DNA from: Paraburkholderia caffeinitolerans
GTDB lineage: Bacteria; Pseudomonadota; Gammaproteobacteria; Burkholderiales; Burkholderiaceae
Reading direction: 5' to 3'
Length of the DNA: 64,000 bases
NCBI RefSeq assembly: GCF_902859945.1
Contig: NZ_CADIKL010000037.1
Coordinates: forward strand, 22,627-86,626
The notes below the pieces were generated by a model. It was not told where the DNA came from. It saw only the letters and a list, made by a program, of their open reading frames with translations, and ran no database searches. This document shows positions 18,570 to 27,068 of this stretch, piece by piece. Each line of letters opens with the position of its first letter. Position 1 is the first letter of the stretch. Made by a program: the position numbers and the translations under genes.

Positions 18570-18570
18570 A

Positions 18571-18600
18571 GAAAAGCCCGGCTCGAAGCCGGGTTTCTTC
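18571..18600 (-). terminator. Rho-independent terminator after quiC
   Basis: AAGCCCGGCT (18574-18583) pairs with AGCCGGGTTT (18587-18596) through ten pairs including one G-T. On the minus strand the stem is followed by TTTTC. It lies about 30 bp after the quiC stop in its direction of transcription. Confidence 0.75.
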
Positions 18601-18629
18601 ATTGCGGAGTATCAGCGATTTGATTGGGA

Positions 18630-20585
18630 TTACTGATCTATTGCCGATGTGTCGCCCGGACTCGCCGCCCGCGATCGCTGGCGGGCTTGTGCGGCGAGGC
18701 GCACTGCGGCGTTCGGCGCGCCGTAGCCGTCATAGCCGCCGCGCCGCTCCACCAGTTCCAGGAAGAAGCGTTGATCGAGCGTTTCGGTATAGGCGTGCAG
18801 AAACTCGCCGCCTTGCTCGTCGCGGTCGTACAGGAGGTTGTGCTGGCGCAGCGCTTCGAGGAATTCGGCACGCAGTGCGTGACGCGCGTCCAGATCGTCG
18901 TAGTAGTTGGCCGGCACGCGCAGCAGCGGCACGCCAGCCGCTTCGAACTCCGTCACCGCGCGGAAGATGTCGGCGGTGCTGAACGCCAGGTGGTTCAGGC
19001 CGGTGCCGTGATAGGCGCGCACGGTTTCGGCGGTGGCGGTGTGCGGGTCGACCGAGGCGTTGAGCACCATGCGCAGGCCACGGTCCGCGCTGAACAGCGC
19101 ACGGCTGCGCACGAGGCCATACGGATCGGGCAGCAGGACTGCAGCGCTCGCCTGCAGGCCGAACACCGCTTTCAGGAACAGCACCCACGCATCGAACGAA
19201 CCGGCCGGCAGCGAAAGGCTCACGTGATCGATGCCGATGATGGGACCGACCTCGGTGGGACCGTCCACATCGGTGAGAATGAAGTCGGCTTCGAAGAGCG
19301 TCGGTTGGCCCGGCTGCTCGTTAACGAAATAGTTAAGACTTCCATCCGGCGCTTGCACGGCCGGCACTACGCGCTCGTTGGGGCCGACGCGGCCCGAAAA
19401 CGGTTGATAGCCAAAGCCTGCCGCGCGTTCGAGCGCGATGCGCGCGTCGTCCACGCGCAGTGCGGAGGCGCACAGCGAAAGCCCGTGACGCTGGAAAAAC
19501 GCATCGGCGAACGAATCGGGTTCGGCGTTCAGCACGATGGCCGCCGAGCCATGCCGATAGAGCGTCACGTCCTTAGAGCGATGCTGCCCCGCGCGGCGGA
19601 AATGGAGTCTTTCGAGCCAGTCGGCCACGCGCTGACGCGCGGCGTCGTCCACCGCGAATTCGAGAAATTGCCATCCCGCATGCGCCGGCGGCGCGCTCGG
19701 GTGGTAGAGCGGCGCGGCTTTGTCCGCGTTGTCCAGTGCTTCGCGCGTGAGTTCTTCGAGTAGCAGCAACGAGCGATGGCCGTCCGCCGCCGTCGCCGCG
19801 GGTGGCGCGCCACGAAAGCCGTCGTTGAAGATCTCCAGTGAAAGCGGGCCCGTGTAACCGCTCTTCACCACCTGCGCCGTGAAGTTCGCGAGCGCGAAAT
19901 CCCCCTGGCCAGGAAAGCAGCGGTAATGGCGGCTCCATTCGAGCACGTCCATGTTCATTTTCGGCGCGTCGGCGATCTGCACGAAGCCGATGCGCTCGCC
20001 CGGAATCGTTGCGATGGCATCGGGCGTGTCGTCGAGCGAGAGCGTGTGGAAGCTGTCGAGCGCAAGCGTGAGGTTCGGATGATTCACGGCGTTCACGAGC
20101 TGCCATGCATGGCGATACGTGCGCACGTGGCGGCCCCAGGCGAGTGCTTCGTAGCAGGTCACCACGCCAGCCTGGGCGGCGGCCTGCGCGAGCTGGCCAA
20201 GCTGATCGATGGCGAGCGCGTCGTCGCCGATCGCGTCGGGCGAGACGTTGCTGCACACCAGCAGCCGCTCCGTGCCCAGTTCGTGCATCACGTCGAACTT
20301 GCGCTTCACGCGTTCCAGGTTGCGCGCGAGCCGCTCGGCGCTCACGCCCTCGAAGTCGCGAAACGGCTGATACAGCACGATCGCGAGCCCGAGGTCGGCG
20401 GCCATGCGGCGCACATCGGCGGGCGAGCCTTCGAAATAGAGCAGATCGTTTTCGAAGATCTCCACGCCCGTGAAACCCGCGGCGCTGATGGCGGCGAGCT
20501 TTTCGGCGAGCGTGCCGCTGATCGAAACGGTCGCGATCGAGCGGCACAGCGGGGCGAGGGCGGAAGTTTGAGTCGGCTTGGACAT
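18630..20585 (-). CDS. quiC: 3-dehydroshikimate dehydratase, fused DSD/HPPD-like type
   Basis: The 651-residue protein has an N-terminal TIM-barrel of the sugar phosphate isomerase/epimerase type (residues 10-290) and a C-terminal vicinal-oxygen-chelate region like 4-hydroxyphenylpyruvate dioxygenase (about 310-630). Metal-site residues expected for the dehydratase are visible in CYEALAWG, LALDSFHTLS, FVQIADAP and LSLEIFND. This is the Pseudomonas putida QuiC1 architecture, which converts 3-dehydroshikimate to protocatechuate. The start at 20585 (MSKPTQTSA) excludes a 16-residue in-frame extension with no homologue character. It diverges from aroQ-aroE-transporter, together forming a quinate/shikimate degradation module. 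An operator palindrome lies upstream. Confidence 0.92.
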   Translation of the reverse strand: MSKPTQTSALAPLCRSIATVSISGTLAEKLAAISAAGFTGVEIFENDLLYFEGSPADVRRMAADLGLAIVLYQPFRDFEGVSAERLARNLERVKRKFDVMHELGTERLLVCSNVSPDAIGDDALAIDQLGQLAQAAAQAGVVTCYEALAWGRHVRTYRHAWQLVNAVNHPNLTLALDSFHTLSLDDTPDAIATIPGERIGFVQIADAPKMNMDVLEWSRHYRCFPGQGDFALANFTAQVVKSGYTGPLSLEIFNDGFRGAPPAATAADGHRSLLLLEELTREALDNADKAAPLYHPSAPPAHAGWQFLEFAVDDAARQRVADWLERLHFRRAGQHRSKDVTLYRHGSAAIVLNAEPDSFADAFFQRHGLSLCASALRVDDARIALERAAGFGYQPFSGRVGPNERVVPAVQAPDGSLNYFVNEQPGQPTLFEADFILTDVDGPTEVGPIIGIDHVSLSLPAGSFDAWVLFLKAVFGLQASAAVLLPDPYGLVRSRALFSADRGLRMVLNASVDPHTATAETVRAYHGTGLNHLAFSTADIFRAVTEFEAAGVPLLRVPANYYDDLDARHALRAEFLEALRQHNLLYDRDEQGGEFLHAYTETLDQRFFLELVERRGGYDGYGAPNAAVRLAAQARQRSRAASPGDTSAIDQ

Positions 20586-20677
20586 GGCGTGGCGCGGCAA
20601 CGAAGTGAACCTGCAGGTCGGCGGTGCGGACAAGCTGGAACACGCAAGCGCCGCCGGAGTGTTGCAAGGATAATAAA

Positions 20678-20691
20678 ACTAACTAGTTAGT
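20678..20691. promoter_or_regulatory. Perfect 14-bp palindrome, probable TetR operator
   Basis: ACTAACTAGTTAGT is its own reverse complement and sits in the divergent gap between quiC and aroQ, about 95 bp upstream of quiC, next to AT-rich sequence likely to be the quiC promoter. Its form is typical of TetR-family operators. The only TetR gene nearby is at 23887 at the far end of the aroQ side, making it the natural ligand. Confidence 0.75.
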
Positions 20692-20865
20692 ACAAATTCT
20701 CGAAAACCCCAGGGTGACCCGCACGCTTGAGCGGGGCACACTGGCGGCCATGCGTGGGGTGAGCGTATTTGTCGCGGTGCAGAGCAAATGAGCCTGCGAA
20801 TGCCTCGCCAGCCGCGCTGTTGTAAAGCCGTTTTCGAGTTGTCGTTGTGTATTCTGGAGCGCCTG

Positions 20866-21330
20866 ATGCTATTGCCGTCGGTACTGGTCCTGAACGGACC
20901 GAATCTCAATCTGCTGGGAACGCGGGAACCCGCGATATATGGGTCCGAAACGCTCGATGACGTGGCGCGCCTGTGCCGCGAAGCCGCCGAGCGGCTCCAT
21001 ATCGAAGTCGATTTCCGCCAGTCGAACGCCGAGCATCAGTTGATCGACTGGCTGCACGAGGCGCGCACGCGCATCGACGGCGTCGTCATCAATCCCGCCG
21101 CCTATACGCACACGTCGGTCGCGATTGCCGATGCGCTTTCCGCTATCGACAAGCCGGTGATCGAGGTCCATATCTCCAACGTCCATAAGCGCGAGGCGTT
21201 CCGGCACCATTCATTCGTGTCGCCGATTGCCGAGGCGATCATCGTCGGTTGCGGCACCCAGGGCTATGTGCTCGCGCTCGAACGCATGGCCACGCTGCTG
21301 GCAGCGAAGGTGAACAAGGTGGCGAAATGA
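20866..21330 (+). CDS. aroQ: 3-dehydroquinate dehydratase, type II
   Basis: The 154-residue enzyme interconverts 3-dehydroquinate and 3-dehydroshikimate. Type II motifs are present: VLNGPNLNLLGTREPAIYG with the catalytic loop Tyr, QSNAEHQLIDWLHEA, and EVHISNVHKREAFRHHS with the catalytic His and substrate Arg. The ATG at 20866 with GGAG upstream matches the family start; in-frame codons further upstream are not needed. It overlaps aroE by four bases (ATGA). In this context it serves quinate breakdown rather than aromatic synthesis. Confidence 0.95.
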   Translation: MLLPSVLVLNGPNLNLLGTREPAIYGSETLDDVARLCREAAERLHIEVDFRQSNAEHQLIDWLHEARTRIDGVVINPAAYTHTSVAIADALSAIDKPVIEVHISNVHKREAFRHHSFVSPIAEAIIVGCGTQGYVLALERMATLLAAKVNKVAK

Positions 21331-22214
21331 GTGAGCACTCGAACAAGCCGCGCTCGTTTCTCTGCGGGCTGATCGGCAAGGGCATCGGCGGATCGCTTAC
21401 GCCCGCAATGCATGAAAAGGAAGGGCGCGAGCTCGGCTTCAATACGGTGTACCGCCGCATCGATCTCGATGCACTCGGCCTCACGGTCGACGCGCTGCCC
21501 GAGCTCCTGCTCGCGGCACAGCGCATGGGCTTCGACGGCCTGAACATCACCTATCCGTGCAAGCAGGCCGTGATTCCCTTGCTCGACGAACTCTCCGACG
21601 ATGCGCGCGCGCTGGGCGCCGTGAACACCGTGCTGTTCCGCGACGGCAAACGCATCGGCCATAACACCGACTGGTCGGGCTTCGCGAGCGCGTTCGAGCG
21701 CGGGCTGCCCGACGTCTCGCTCGAATCGGTCGTGCAACTGGGAGCGGGCGGGGCGGGCGCGGCGGTCGCGCATGCCGCACTGCAGATGGGCGCGCGCGCG
21801 CTCACGCTGTTCGACGTGGACGCCACGCGCGCTCAGGCGCTTGCCGGCGAATTGCAGGCGCGCTTTCCCACGGCGCGCGTGAGCGCGGGCAGCGATGGCG
21901 ATTTGCAGCATACGCTGGCTGCCGCCACGGGCCTCATTCACGCCACGCCCACCGGTATGGCGAAGCTGCCCGGCTTGCCGCTGCCGGCCGAGTATCTGCA
22001 TGCGCGCCTTTGGGTGGCCGACATTGTCTATTTCCCGATTCGCACGGCGCTGCTCGAAGCGGCCGAGGCGCGCGGCTGCCGCGTTTTGAGCGGCGGCGGG
22101 ATGGCGGTCTACCAGGCCGTGGACGCGTTCCGGCTCTTCACTGGCCACGAGCCGGACGCCGAGCGCATGTACGCGCATTTGCAGTCGATGCTTGCACAGG
22201 ACGCCGGCCAATAA
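21327..22214 (+). CDS. aroE: Quinate/shikimate dehydrogenase, NAD-type AroE homologue
   Basis: The 295-residue protein has the AroE fold: substrate motifs GKGIGGSLTPAMHEKEG and GLNITYPCKQAV (catalytic Lys), NTDWSGF (catalytic Asp) and a Rossmann GAGGAGAAVAHA. The residue after the second Rossmann strand is Asp (LFDVD), where NADP-dependent AroE has basic residues, so NAD is predicted. The sequence is much closer to the Corynebacterium quinate/shikimate dehydrogenase type than to E. coli AroE. With aroQ and quiC it would carry quinate or shikimate to protocatechuate. Its ATG overlaps the aroQ stop. Confidence 0.9.
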   Translation: MSEHSNKPRSFLCGLIGKGIGGSLTPAMHEKEGRELGFNTVYRRIDLDALGLTVDALPELLLAAQRMGFDGLNITYPCKQAVIPLLDELSDDARALGAVNTVLFRDGKRIGHNTDWSGFASAFERGLPDVSLESVVQLGAGGAGAAVAHAALQMGARALTLFDVDATRAQALAGELQARFPTARVSAGSDGDLQHTLAAATGLIHATPTGMAKLPGLPLPAEYLHARLWVADIVYFPIRTALLEAAEARGCRVLSGGGMAVYQAVDAFRLFTGHEPDAERMYAHLQSMLAQDAGQ

Positions 22215-22309
22215 ATGGCTCGTTGAATAGCCCATCGAATAGCCCCTTATCCGCCGCTCGAGCATCACATCGGCGCACACGTATATAGAACGTCAGTCAG
22301 GAGAGAGAC

Positions 22310-23677
22310 ATGGCACCACCCGTATCGACGGGGCGCGACGCGCCTACCCTTGCCGCAGCGCCCGCAGAAGGCGCGTTGCGGCGCTCGAAGGCGCGTTACC
22401 GCATCCTCGGCCTGCTGGCCGTGGGCACCATGATCAACTATCTGGACCGCACGGTGCTCGGCATCGCGGCCCCGCAGCTCACGAAGGAGCTGGGCATCAA
22501 CGCGGCGCTCATGGGACTGCTTTTTTCGGCGTTCTCGTGGAGCTATGTGGTTGCGCAGATTCCGGGCGGCGTGTTTCTCGACCGCTTCGGCAGCAAGCTC
22601 ACCTATTACCTCGCCATGACGTTCTGGTCGCTGTGCACGCTCGTGCAGGGCTTCGTGGGCAGCGTGGGCGCGCTCCTCGCGTGCCGGCTGGGGCTCGGCG
22701 TGGCGGAGTCGCCGTGCTTCCCCACCAATAGCCGTGTGGTGGCGACCTGGTTTCCGCAGCACGAGCGCGCGTTCGCGACCGGAACCTATACGGTGGGCGA
22801 GTACATCGGCCTCGCGTTCTTCAGCCCGTTCCTGTTCGCGCTGATGGGCGCGTACGGCTGGCGCTCGCTGTTCTATGTGGTGGGCGGCGTGGGCATTGTG
22901 TTCGGGCTGGTCTGGTGGGCGTTTTACCGCGAGCCGCACGACCATCCGGGCGCGAACCGCGCGGAGCTCGACTATATCGAGGCGGGCGGCGGCCTCGCGA
23001 AGCACGACGCAAAACCCGCCGAAGGCGAGAAAGGGGACCAGAAAGCCGGCAAGAAGGGTTTCGACTGGCGCATGGCCGGCCAGTTGCTGCGCCGCCGCCA
23101 GCTCGCGGGCATCTGCCTCGGGCAATTCGCAGGCAACTCCACGCTCGTGTTCTTCCTCACGTGGTTCCCGACCTACCTCGCCACCGAGCGCCACATGGGC
23201 TGGCTCAAGATCGGCTTCTTCGCGATCATGCCGTTCATTGCCGCTTCGGTCGGCGTGATGTTCGGCGGCACGTTCTCAGACTGGATGCTGCGCCGGGGCT
23301 TCTCGGCCAACGTGGCGCGCAAGCTGCCGATCATCGCCGGTCTGCTGCTCGCGTCGTGCATCATTCTCGCGAACTTCGTGCAGAGCAACGTGACGGTGAT
23401 CGTGATTCTCTCGGTGGCGTTCTTTGCGCAGGGCATGGCCGCGCTCGGCTGGACGCTCGTTTCCGATATCGCGCCGGCTGGCATGCTCGGCCTCACGGGC
23501 GGCATCTTCAACCTGGCGGCCAACCTCGCCGGCATCGTCACGCCGATCGTGGTCGGGCTGATCGTGGGCGCGACGGGCTCGTTCGTGTGGGCGCTAGCGT
23601 TCATCGGCGCGATCGCACTGTTGGGCGCCGCGTCGTACATCTTCGTGGTGGGCGATATCAAGCGCATCGAGCTGTAA
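22310..23677 (+). CDS. MFS transporter, anion:cation symporter type
   Basis: The 455-residue protein has twelve membrane segments and the MFS loop GGVFLDRFGSK after helix 2, with NYLDRTVLGIAAP in helix 1, typical of the ACS family that carries organic acids such as galactonate, glucarate and phthalate. GGAGAGAG precedes the ATG. It lies 95 bp after aroE on the same strand, so the probable substrate is quinate or shikimate. Substrate is inferred from context only. Confidence 0.88.
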   Translation: MAPPVSTGRDAPTLAAAPAEGALRRSKARYRILGLLAVGTMINYLDRTVLGIAAPQLTKELGINAALMGLLFSAFSWSYVVAQIPGGVFLDRFGSKLTYYLAMTFWSLCTLVQGFVGSVGALLACRLGLGVAESPCFPTNSRVVATWFPQHERAFATGTYTVGEYIGLAFFSPFLFALMGAYGWRSLFYVVGGVGIVFGLVWWAFYREPHDHPGANRAELDYIEAGGGLAKHDAKPAEGEKGDQKAGKKGFDWRMAGQLLRRRQLAGICLGQFAGNSTLVFFLTWFPTYLATERHMGWLKIGFFAIMPFIAASVGVMFGGTFSDWMLRRGFSANVARKLPIIAGLLLASCIILANFVQSNVTVIVILSVAFFAQGMAALGWTLVSDIAPAGMLGLTGGIFNLAANLAGIVTPIVVGLIVGATGSFVWALAFIGAIALLGAASYIFVVGDIKRIEL

Positions 23678-23698
23678 AAAGCGCGCGTGCCTGGCGCT

Positions 23699-23728
23699 CC
23701 GGCGACCCGCGCCGGGGCGCGTCGCCGG
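23699..23728 (+). terminator. GC-rich hairpin after the aroQ-aroE-transporter operon
   Basis: CCGGCGAC (23699-23706) pairs with GTCGCCGG (23721-23728), and GCGCC with GGCGC inside it. It sits about 20 bp after the transporter stop. No T-run follows, so it may slow polymerase or protect the mRNA 3' end rather than terminate alone. Confidence 0.4.
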
Positions 23729-23841
23729 GCTCATCGGGAGGCTCACTAGACGGCCCGCGAGAAGACGCACTGAAGGTCCAGTGAAGGTGCGCTGAAGGCC
23801 CACCCAGCGCGGCCAGACCGGCCGGTACGCGCCGGACCCCA

Positions 23842-23850
23842 TGCTAGAAT
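23842..23850 (+). promoter_or_regulatory. Extended -10 promoter of tetR
   Basis: TGCTAGAAT is an extended -10 (TGn plus TAGAAT), 37 bp before the tetR ATG. No good -35 precedes it, as is common for extended -10 promoters. This suggests that tetR has its own promoter besides possible read-through. Confidence 0.45.
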
Positions 23851-23886
23851 CGGCCGCATTCCTTCCCACTCGCGCACTCCAGAAAA

Positions 23887-24561
23887 ATGGCAAGACCGGC
23901 GGCTTCGGCCGAAAGCAACGACGCTCAATCCGAAAGCCGGCGCAAGTACGACCCGGAGCAGACCAAGCGCAATATTCTCGAAGTGGCGACCGCCGAGTTC
24001 TCGGCCATGGGTCTTGCGGGCGCGCGCGTGGATCAGATCGCCGAGCGCACCCATACCACCAAGCGCATGCTTTATTACTACTTCGGCAGCAAGGAAGGGC
24101 TGTACGAAGCCGTGCTCGACAAGGTCTACGCCGATATCCGCGCGCTGGAGCAGGACCTGCATATCGACGAGCTCGATCCCGAGGAGGGCTTGAAGCGTCT
24201 CGTCGAATTCACCTTCGACTATCACGACCGTCATCGCGACTTCGTGCGCCTCGTGACGATCGAAAACATTCATGGCGCGAAGTACCTCGAGCGGCTCAAG
24301 ACGTTCCGCAGCCGCAATGCCAGCGTGATCCGCACTATCGAGGACCTGCTCGCGCGCGGTGTGAGCACGGGTGCGTTCCGCGACGACATCGACCCCATCG
24401 ACCTGCATTTGCTCATCAGCTCGATGTGCTTTCATCGCGTGAGCAACCGCCATACCTTCGGCGCGGCGTTCGGGCGCGATCCCTCGCATCCGCGGCTGCG
24501 CGCGCGTCATCGCGAGATGGTGGTGGACGCCGTCGTGAGGTTCGCGCGCAAGGCCGGCTGA
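23887..24561 (+). CDS. TetR-family regulator of the quinate/shikimate genes
   Basis: The 224-residue protein has a TetR helix-turn-helix at residues 25-70 (FSAMGLAGARVDQIAERTHTT in part, then KRMLYYYFGSKEGLYEAVL) and an all-helical ligand domain with a TetR_C-like region. It follows the transporter by 209 bp on the same strand. The best candidate target is the palindrome at 20678, from which it could control quiC and the aroQ operon in both directions; the inducer may be a pathway metabolite. Control of these genes is inference from position. Confidence 0.88.
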   Translation: MARPAASAESNDAQSESRRKYDPEQTKRNILEVATAEFSAMGLAGARVDQIAERTHTTKRMLYYYFGSKEGLYEAVLDKVYADIRALEQDLHIDELDPEEGLKRLVEFTFDYHDRHRDFVRLVTIENIHGAKYLERLKTFRSRNASVIRTIEDLLARGVSTGAFRDDIDPIDLHLLISSMCFHRVSNRHTFGAAFGRDPSHPRLRARHREMVVDAVVRFARKAG

Positions 24562-24676
24562 ACCCCGCCACTGCCCGCAAGTAATCCCGATATTCGCGCT
24601 GCATAGTGTGGCGTCGGCGCATCCTGTTCTTCCCTCATCCCATAAAAGTGCCGGGACGCATTACACTACGCCCCGG

Positions 24677-24697
24677 AAGCCCGGCTGACGGGCTTTT
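24677..24697 (+). terminator. Terminator after tetR
   Basis: AAGCCCG (24677-24683), loop GCTGA, CGGGCTT (24689-24695) followed by TT makes a seven-pair stem ending in four T. It lies between tetR and the wsp operon and would isolate the two. Confidence 0.6.
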
Positions 24698-24775
24698 GCT
24701 GCGTCGTCTGTTCGCTCGCGCACATGGCGCGGGCGGCGGGCGTCGTCCCTCGCCAATCGGATAAGGCCACGCGTA

Positions 24776-26449
24776 ATGAGCACAGCCATGCCCCGTTCCG
24801 GCTCCGCCGGATTGCCGCGCCAGACCCAGGGTCGCTACACACTCGGAGCGCGCATCGTCTTGAGCTTCGGCTTGCTGTTCGTGCTTATGCTCGTGATGGC
24901 CGCGATCTCCTACGACCGCCTGCGCAACATCGACGATGAAGCCGTGAGCCTCACGCGAGATTCCGTGCCTGGGCTGTTCTATTCGACGGCCCTGCGCACC
25001 TCCGCCGCCGAGGTGCACGATGTTCTCGAGCGCGCCACCTTTGTCGAGCCCGATGCGGCCGGCATGACGCGCGTGCTCGGCCAATTGCCCGCCGCCGTCA
25101 AGCAGGTCGACGAGAACGCCGCGCATTACGAAGCCACGGTGTTTCGCAGTGACGACCGCGAGCGCTATCAACGCTTTCACGACGCCTACGCGCGCTTTCT
25201 GCCGCAACTGAAGGCCGTCGCGCAACAGTTGCCGGCGCAACGCGCGGCCGCGCAGGCGGCGTTCTTCCAGCTCGATGGCGCGTGGCAGGAGGTGCTCGCC
25301 GCCGCCAATACGCTCGTCGACGAAAACCGCAACCAGGCCGACGACTCCGCGCAGACCATCCGCGGATCGGTCACGGGCACCGAAATCACGCTCGCGACGG
25401 CGCTCGCTGTCGTGCTGCTCGCCTCGCTCGTGACCGGCTATGCGCTGCATCGCGCGATCACGCGGCCGATGGCGCGCTTGGTCGAGGTGCACGATTCGAT
25501 GCGCATGGGCAATCTCTCGCAGCGCCTGCAACTGAACCGCCAGGACGAATTCGGCGTGCTCGAAGACGGCTTCAACCGCATGAGCGACGAGCTCACGAGC
25601 CTCGTGGCCCAGGCGCAGAAGTCGTCGCTCCAGGTGACCACTTCGGTGGCCGAGGTGGCGGCCACCTCGAAGGAGCAGCAGGCCACGGCGAGCGAGACCG
25701 CGGCCACCACGACCGAGATCGGCGCGACCTCGCGCGAGATTTTCGCGACCGCGCGCGACCTCGTGCGCACGATGGGCGAGGTGGCGACCGTGGCCGAGCA
25801 GTCGGCGGCGCTCGCGAGCACGAGCCAGAGCGGCCTCACGCACATGGAGGACACCATGCGCAGCGTGATGGAGGCGGCGGGCTCGGTGAACGCCAAGCTT
25901 TCGATCCTCAACGAGAAGGCCGTGAGCATCAATCAGGTGGTGGCGACCATCACCAAGGTCGCCGACCAGACCAACCTGCTTTCCCTGAACGCCGCCATCG
26001 AGGCGGAAAAGGCTGGCGAGTACGGGCGCGGCTTCGCGGTGGTGGCGACCGAGATCCGGCGTCTCGCCGACCAGACGGCGGTGGCCACCTATGACATCGA
26101 GCAGACCGTGAAGGAGATCCAGTCGGCGGTCTCGGCGGGCGTGATGGGCATGGACAAGTTCGCCGAGGAAGTGCGCCGCGGCATGCACGACGTGCAGGAA
26201 GTGGGCGCGCAGCTTTCGCAGATCATCGGCGCGGTGCAGACGCTCGCGCCGCGCTTCCAGGTCGTAAACGACGGCATGCAGGCGCAGGCCACCAGCGCCG
26301 AGCAGATCACCCAGGCGCTCACGCAGCTTTCGGAAGCCGCGCAGCAGACGGCGGAGTCGCTGCGGCAGTCTTCGCAGGCCATCGACAATCTCACGCTCGT
26401 GGCCAACGAGCTGCGCACGGGCGTGTCGCGCTTCAGGATCGAGGCGTGA
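24776..26449 (+). CDS. wspA: Methyl-accepting chemotaxis protein WspA, surface sensor
   Basis: The 557-residue receptor has one membrane helix at about 27-47, a periplasmic four-helix domain to about residue 200, a second helix at about 200-222, a HAMP domain (AITRPMARLVEVHDSMRMGN), and a long cytoplasmic coiled coil with the hairpin tip NLLSLNAAIEAEKAGEYGRG near residue 400. In Pseudomonas WspA senses surface contact and signals to the WspE kinase. It is first in a seven-gene wspABCDEFR order, which fixes the assignment. Two starts (24776, 24785) are possible; neither has a strong ribosome site. Confidence 0.93.
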   Translation: MSTAMPRSGSAGLPRQTQGRYTLGARIVLSFGLLFVLMLVMAAISYDRLRNIDDEAVSLTRDSVPGLFYSTALRTSAAEVHDVLERATFVEPDAAGMTRVLGQLPAAVKQVDENAAHYEATVFRSDDRERYQRFHDAYARFLPQLKAVAQQLPAQRAAAQAAFFQLDGAWQEVLAAANTLVDENRNQADDSAQTIRGSVTGTEITLATALAVVLLASLVTGYALHRAITRPMARLVEVHDSMRMGNLSQRLQLNRQDEFGVLEDGFNRMSDELTSLVAQAQKSSLQVTTSVAEVAATSKEQQATASETAATTTEIGATSREIFATARDLVRTMGEVATVAEQSAALASTSQSGLTHMEDTMRSVMEAAGSVNAKLSILNEKAVSINQVVATITKVADQTNLLSLNAAIEAEKAGEYGRGFAVVATEIRRLADQTAVATYDIEQTVKEIQSAVSAGVMGMDKFAEEVRRGMHDVQEVGAQLSQIIGAVQTLAPRFQVVNDGMQAQATSAEQITQALTQLSEAAQQTAESLRQSSQAIDNLTLVANELRTGVSRFRIEA

Positions 26450-26528
26450 GCGGATTGATGCCGATGCTTGCGGGCGAGGGCGTGGATGGCGGCGGGCCTT
26501 GCTTGCCGGTTCATTGAACGGAGCCGCA

Positions 26529-27068
26529 ATGCTGTTTCTCGTGTTCGAGCTGGACGGCGAACGCTACGCGCTCGATGCGCGCGAGATCGTGCGCGTGCTG
26601 CCGCTGCAGCCGGTGCGCGCGTTCGCGGGCACGCCGCCGTATATCGCGGGCGTGATCGATCACGAGGGCGCGCCGGTGCCGGTGATCGACATGGCGATGC
26701 TCGCGCTCGGTCGGCCCGCGCGCATGCTGATGTCGACGCGGCTCGTGCTGGTGGATGACAACGCGCCGGCCGCTTCCAATGTGGTTTCGGCCGCTGGCGA
26801 AAGCGTGCCGCCGCGCCGCATCGCGCTGCTGCTCGAATGCGCGACGCGCACCCAGACCCTCGCGCCCGAAGCGTTTGCCGAAGCCGGCATCGCCACGCCC
26901 GAGGCGCGCTGGCTTGGCCCTGTGGCCCGCGATGCACATGGTTTCGTGCAATGGGTGAAGGTCGGGCAGTTGCTCGACGAGCGGGTGCGCGCGCTGCTGT
27001 TTCCCGATCCGCCCACCTGGCGCGACGCGGCTTCCGGCAACGTTTCGCCGACCGGGCGCGCGCCATGA
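26529..27068 (+). CDS. wspB: CheW-like coupling protein WspB
   Basis: The 179-residue protein is a CheW domain: LVFELDGERYALDAREIVRVLPL, then PPYIAGVIDHEGAPVPVIDM. It would couple the WspA receptor to the WspE kinase. GGAG precedes the ATG at 26529, while an in-frame codon 30 bases upstream lacks one. It is second in the operon and overlaps wspC by four bases (ATGA). Confidence 0.92.
   Translation: MLFLVFELDGERYALDAREIVRVLPLQPVRAFAGTPPYIAGVIDHEGAPVPVIDMAMLALGRPARMLMSTRLVLVDDNAPAASNVVSAAGESVPPRRIALLLECATRTQTLAPEAFAEAGIATPEARWLGPVARDAHGFVQWVKVGQLLDERVRALLFPDPPTWRDAASGNVSPTGRAP

Noticed and set aside
20866..22214. aroQ-aroE as the biosynthetic shikimate pathway genes
   Set aside because: The NAD-type Rossmann residue, the link to quiC and a transporter, and the TetR control argue for catabolism.
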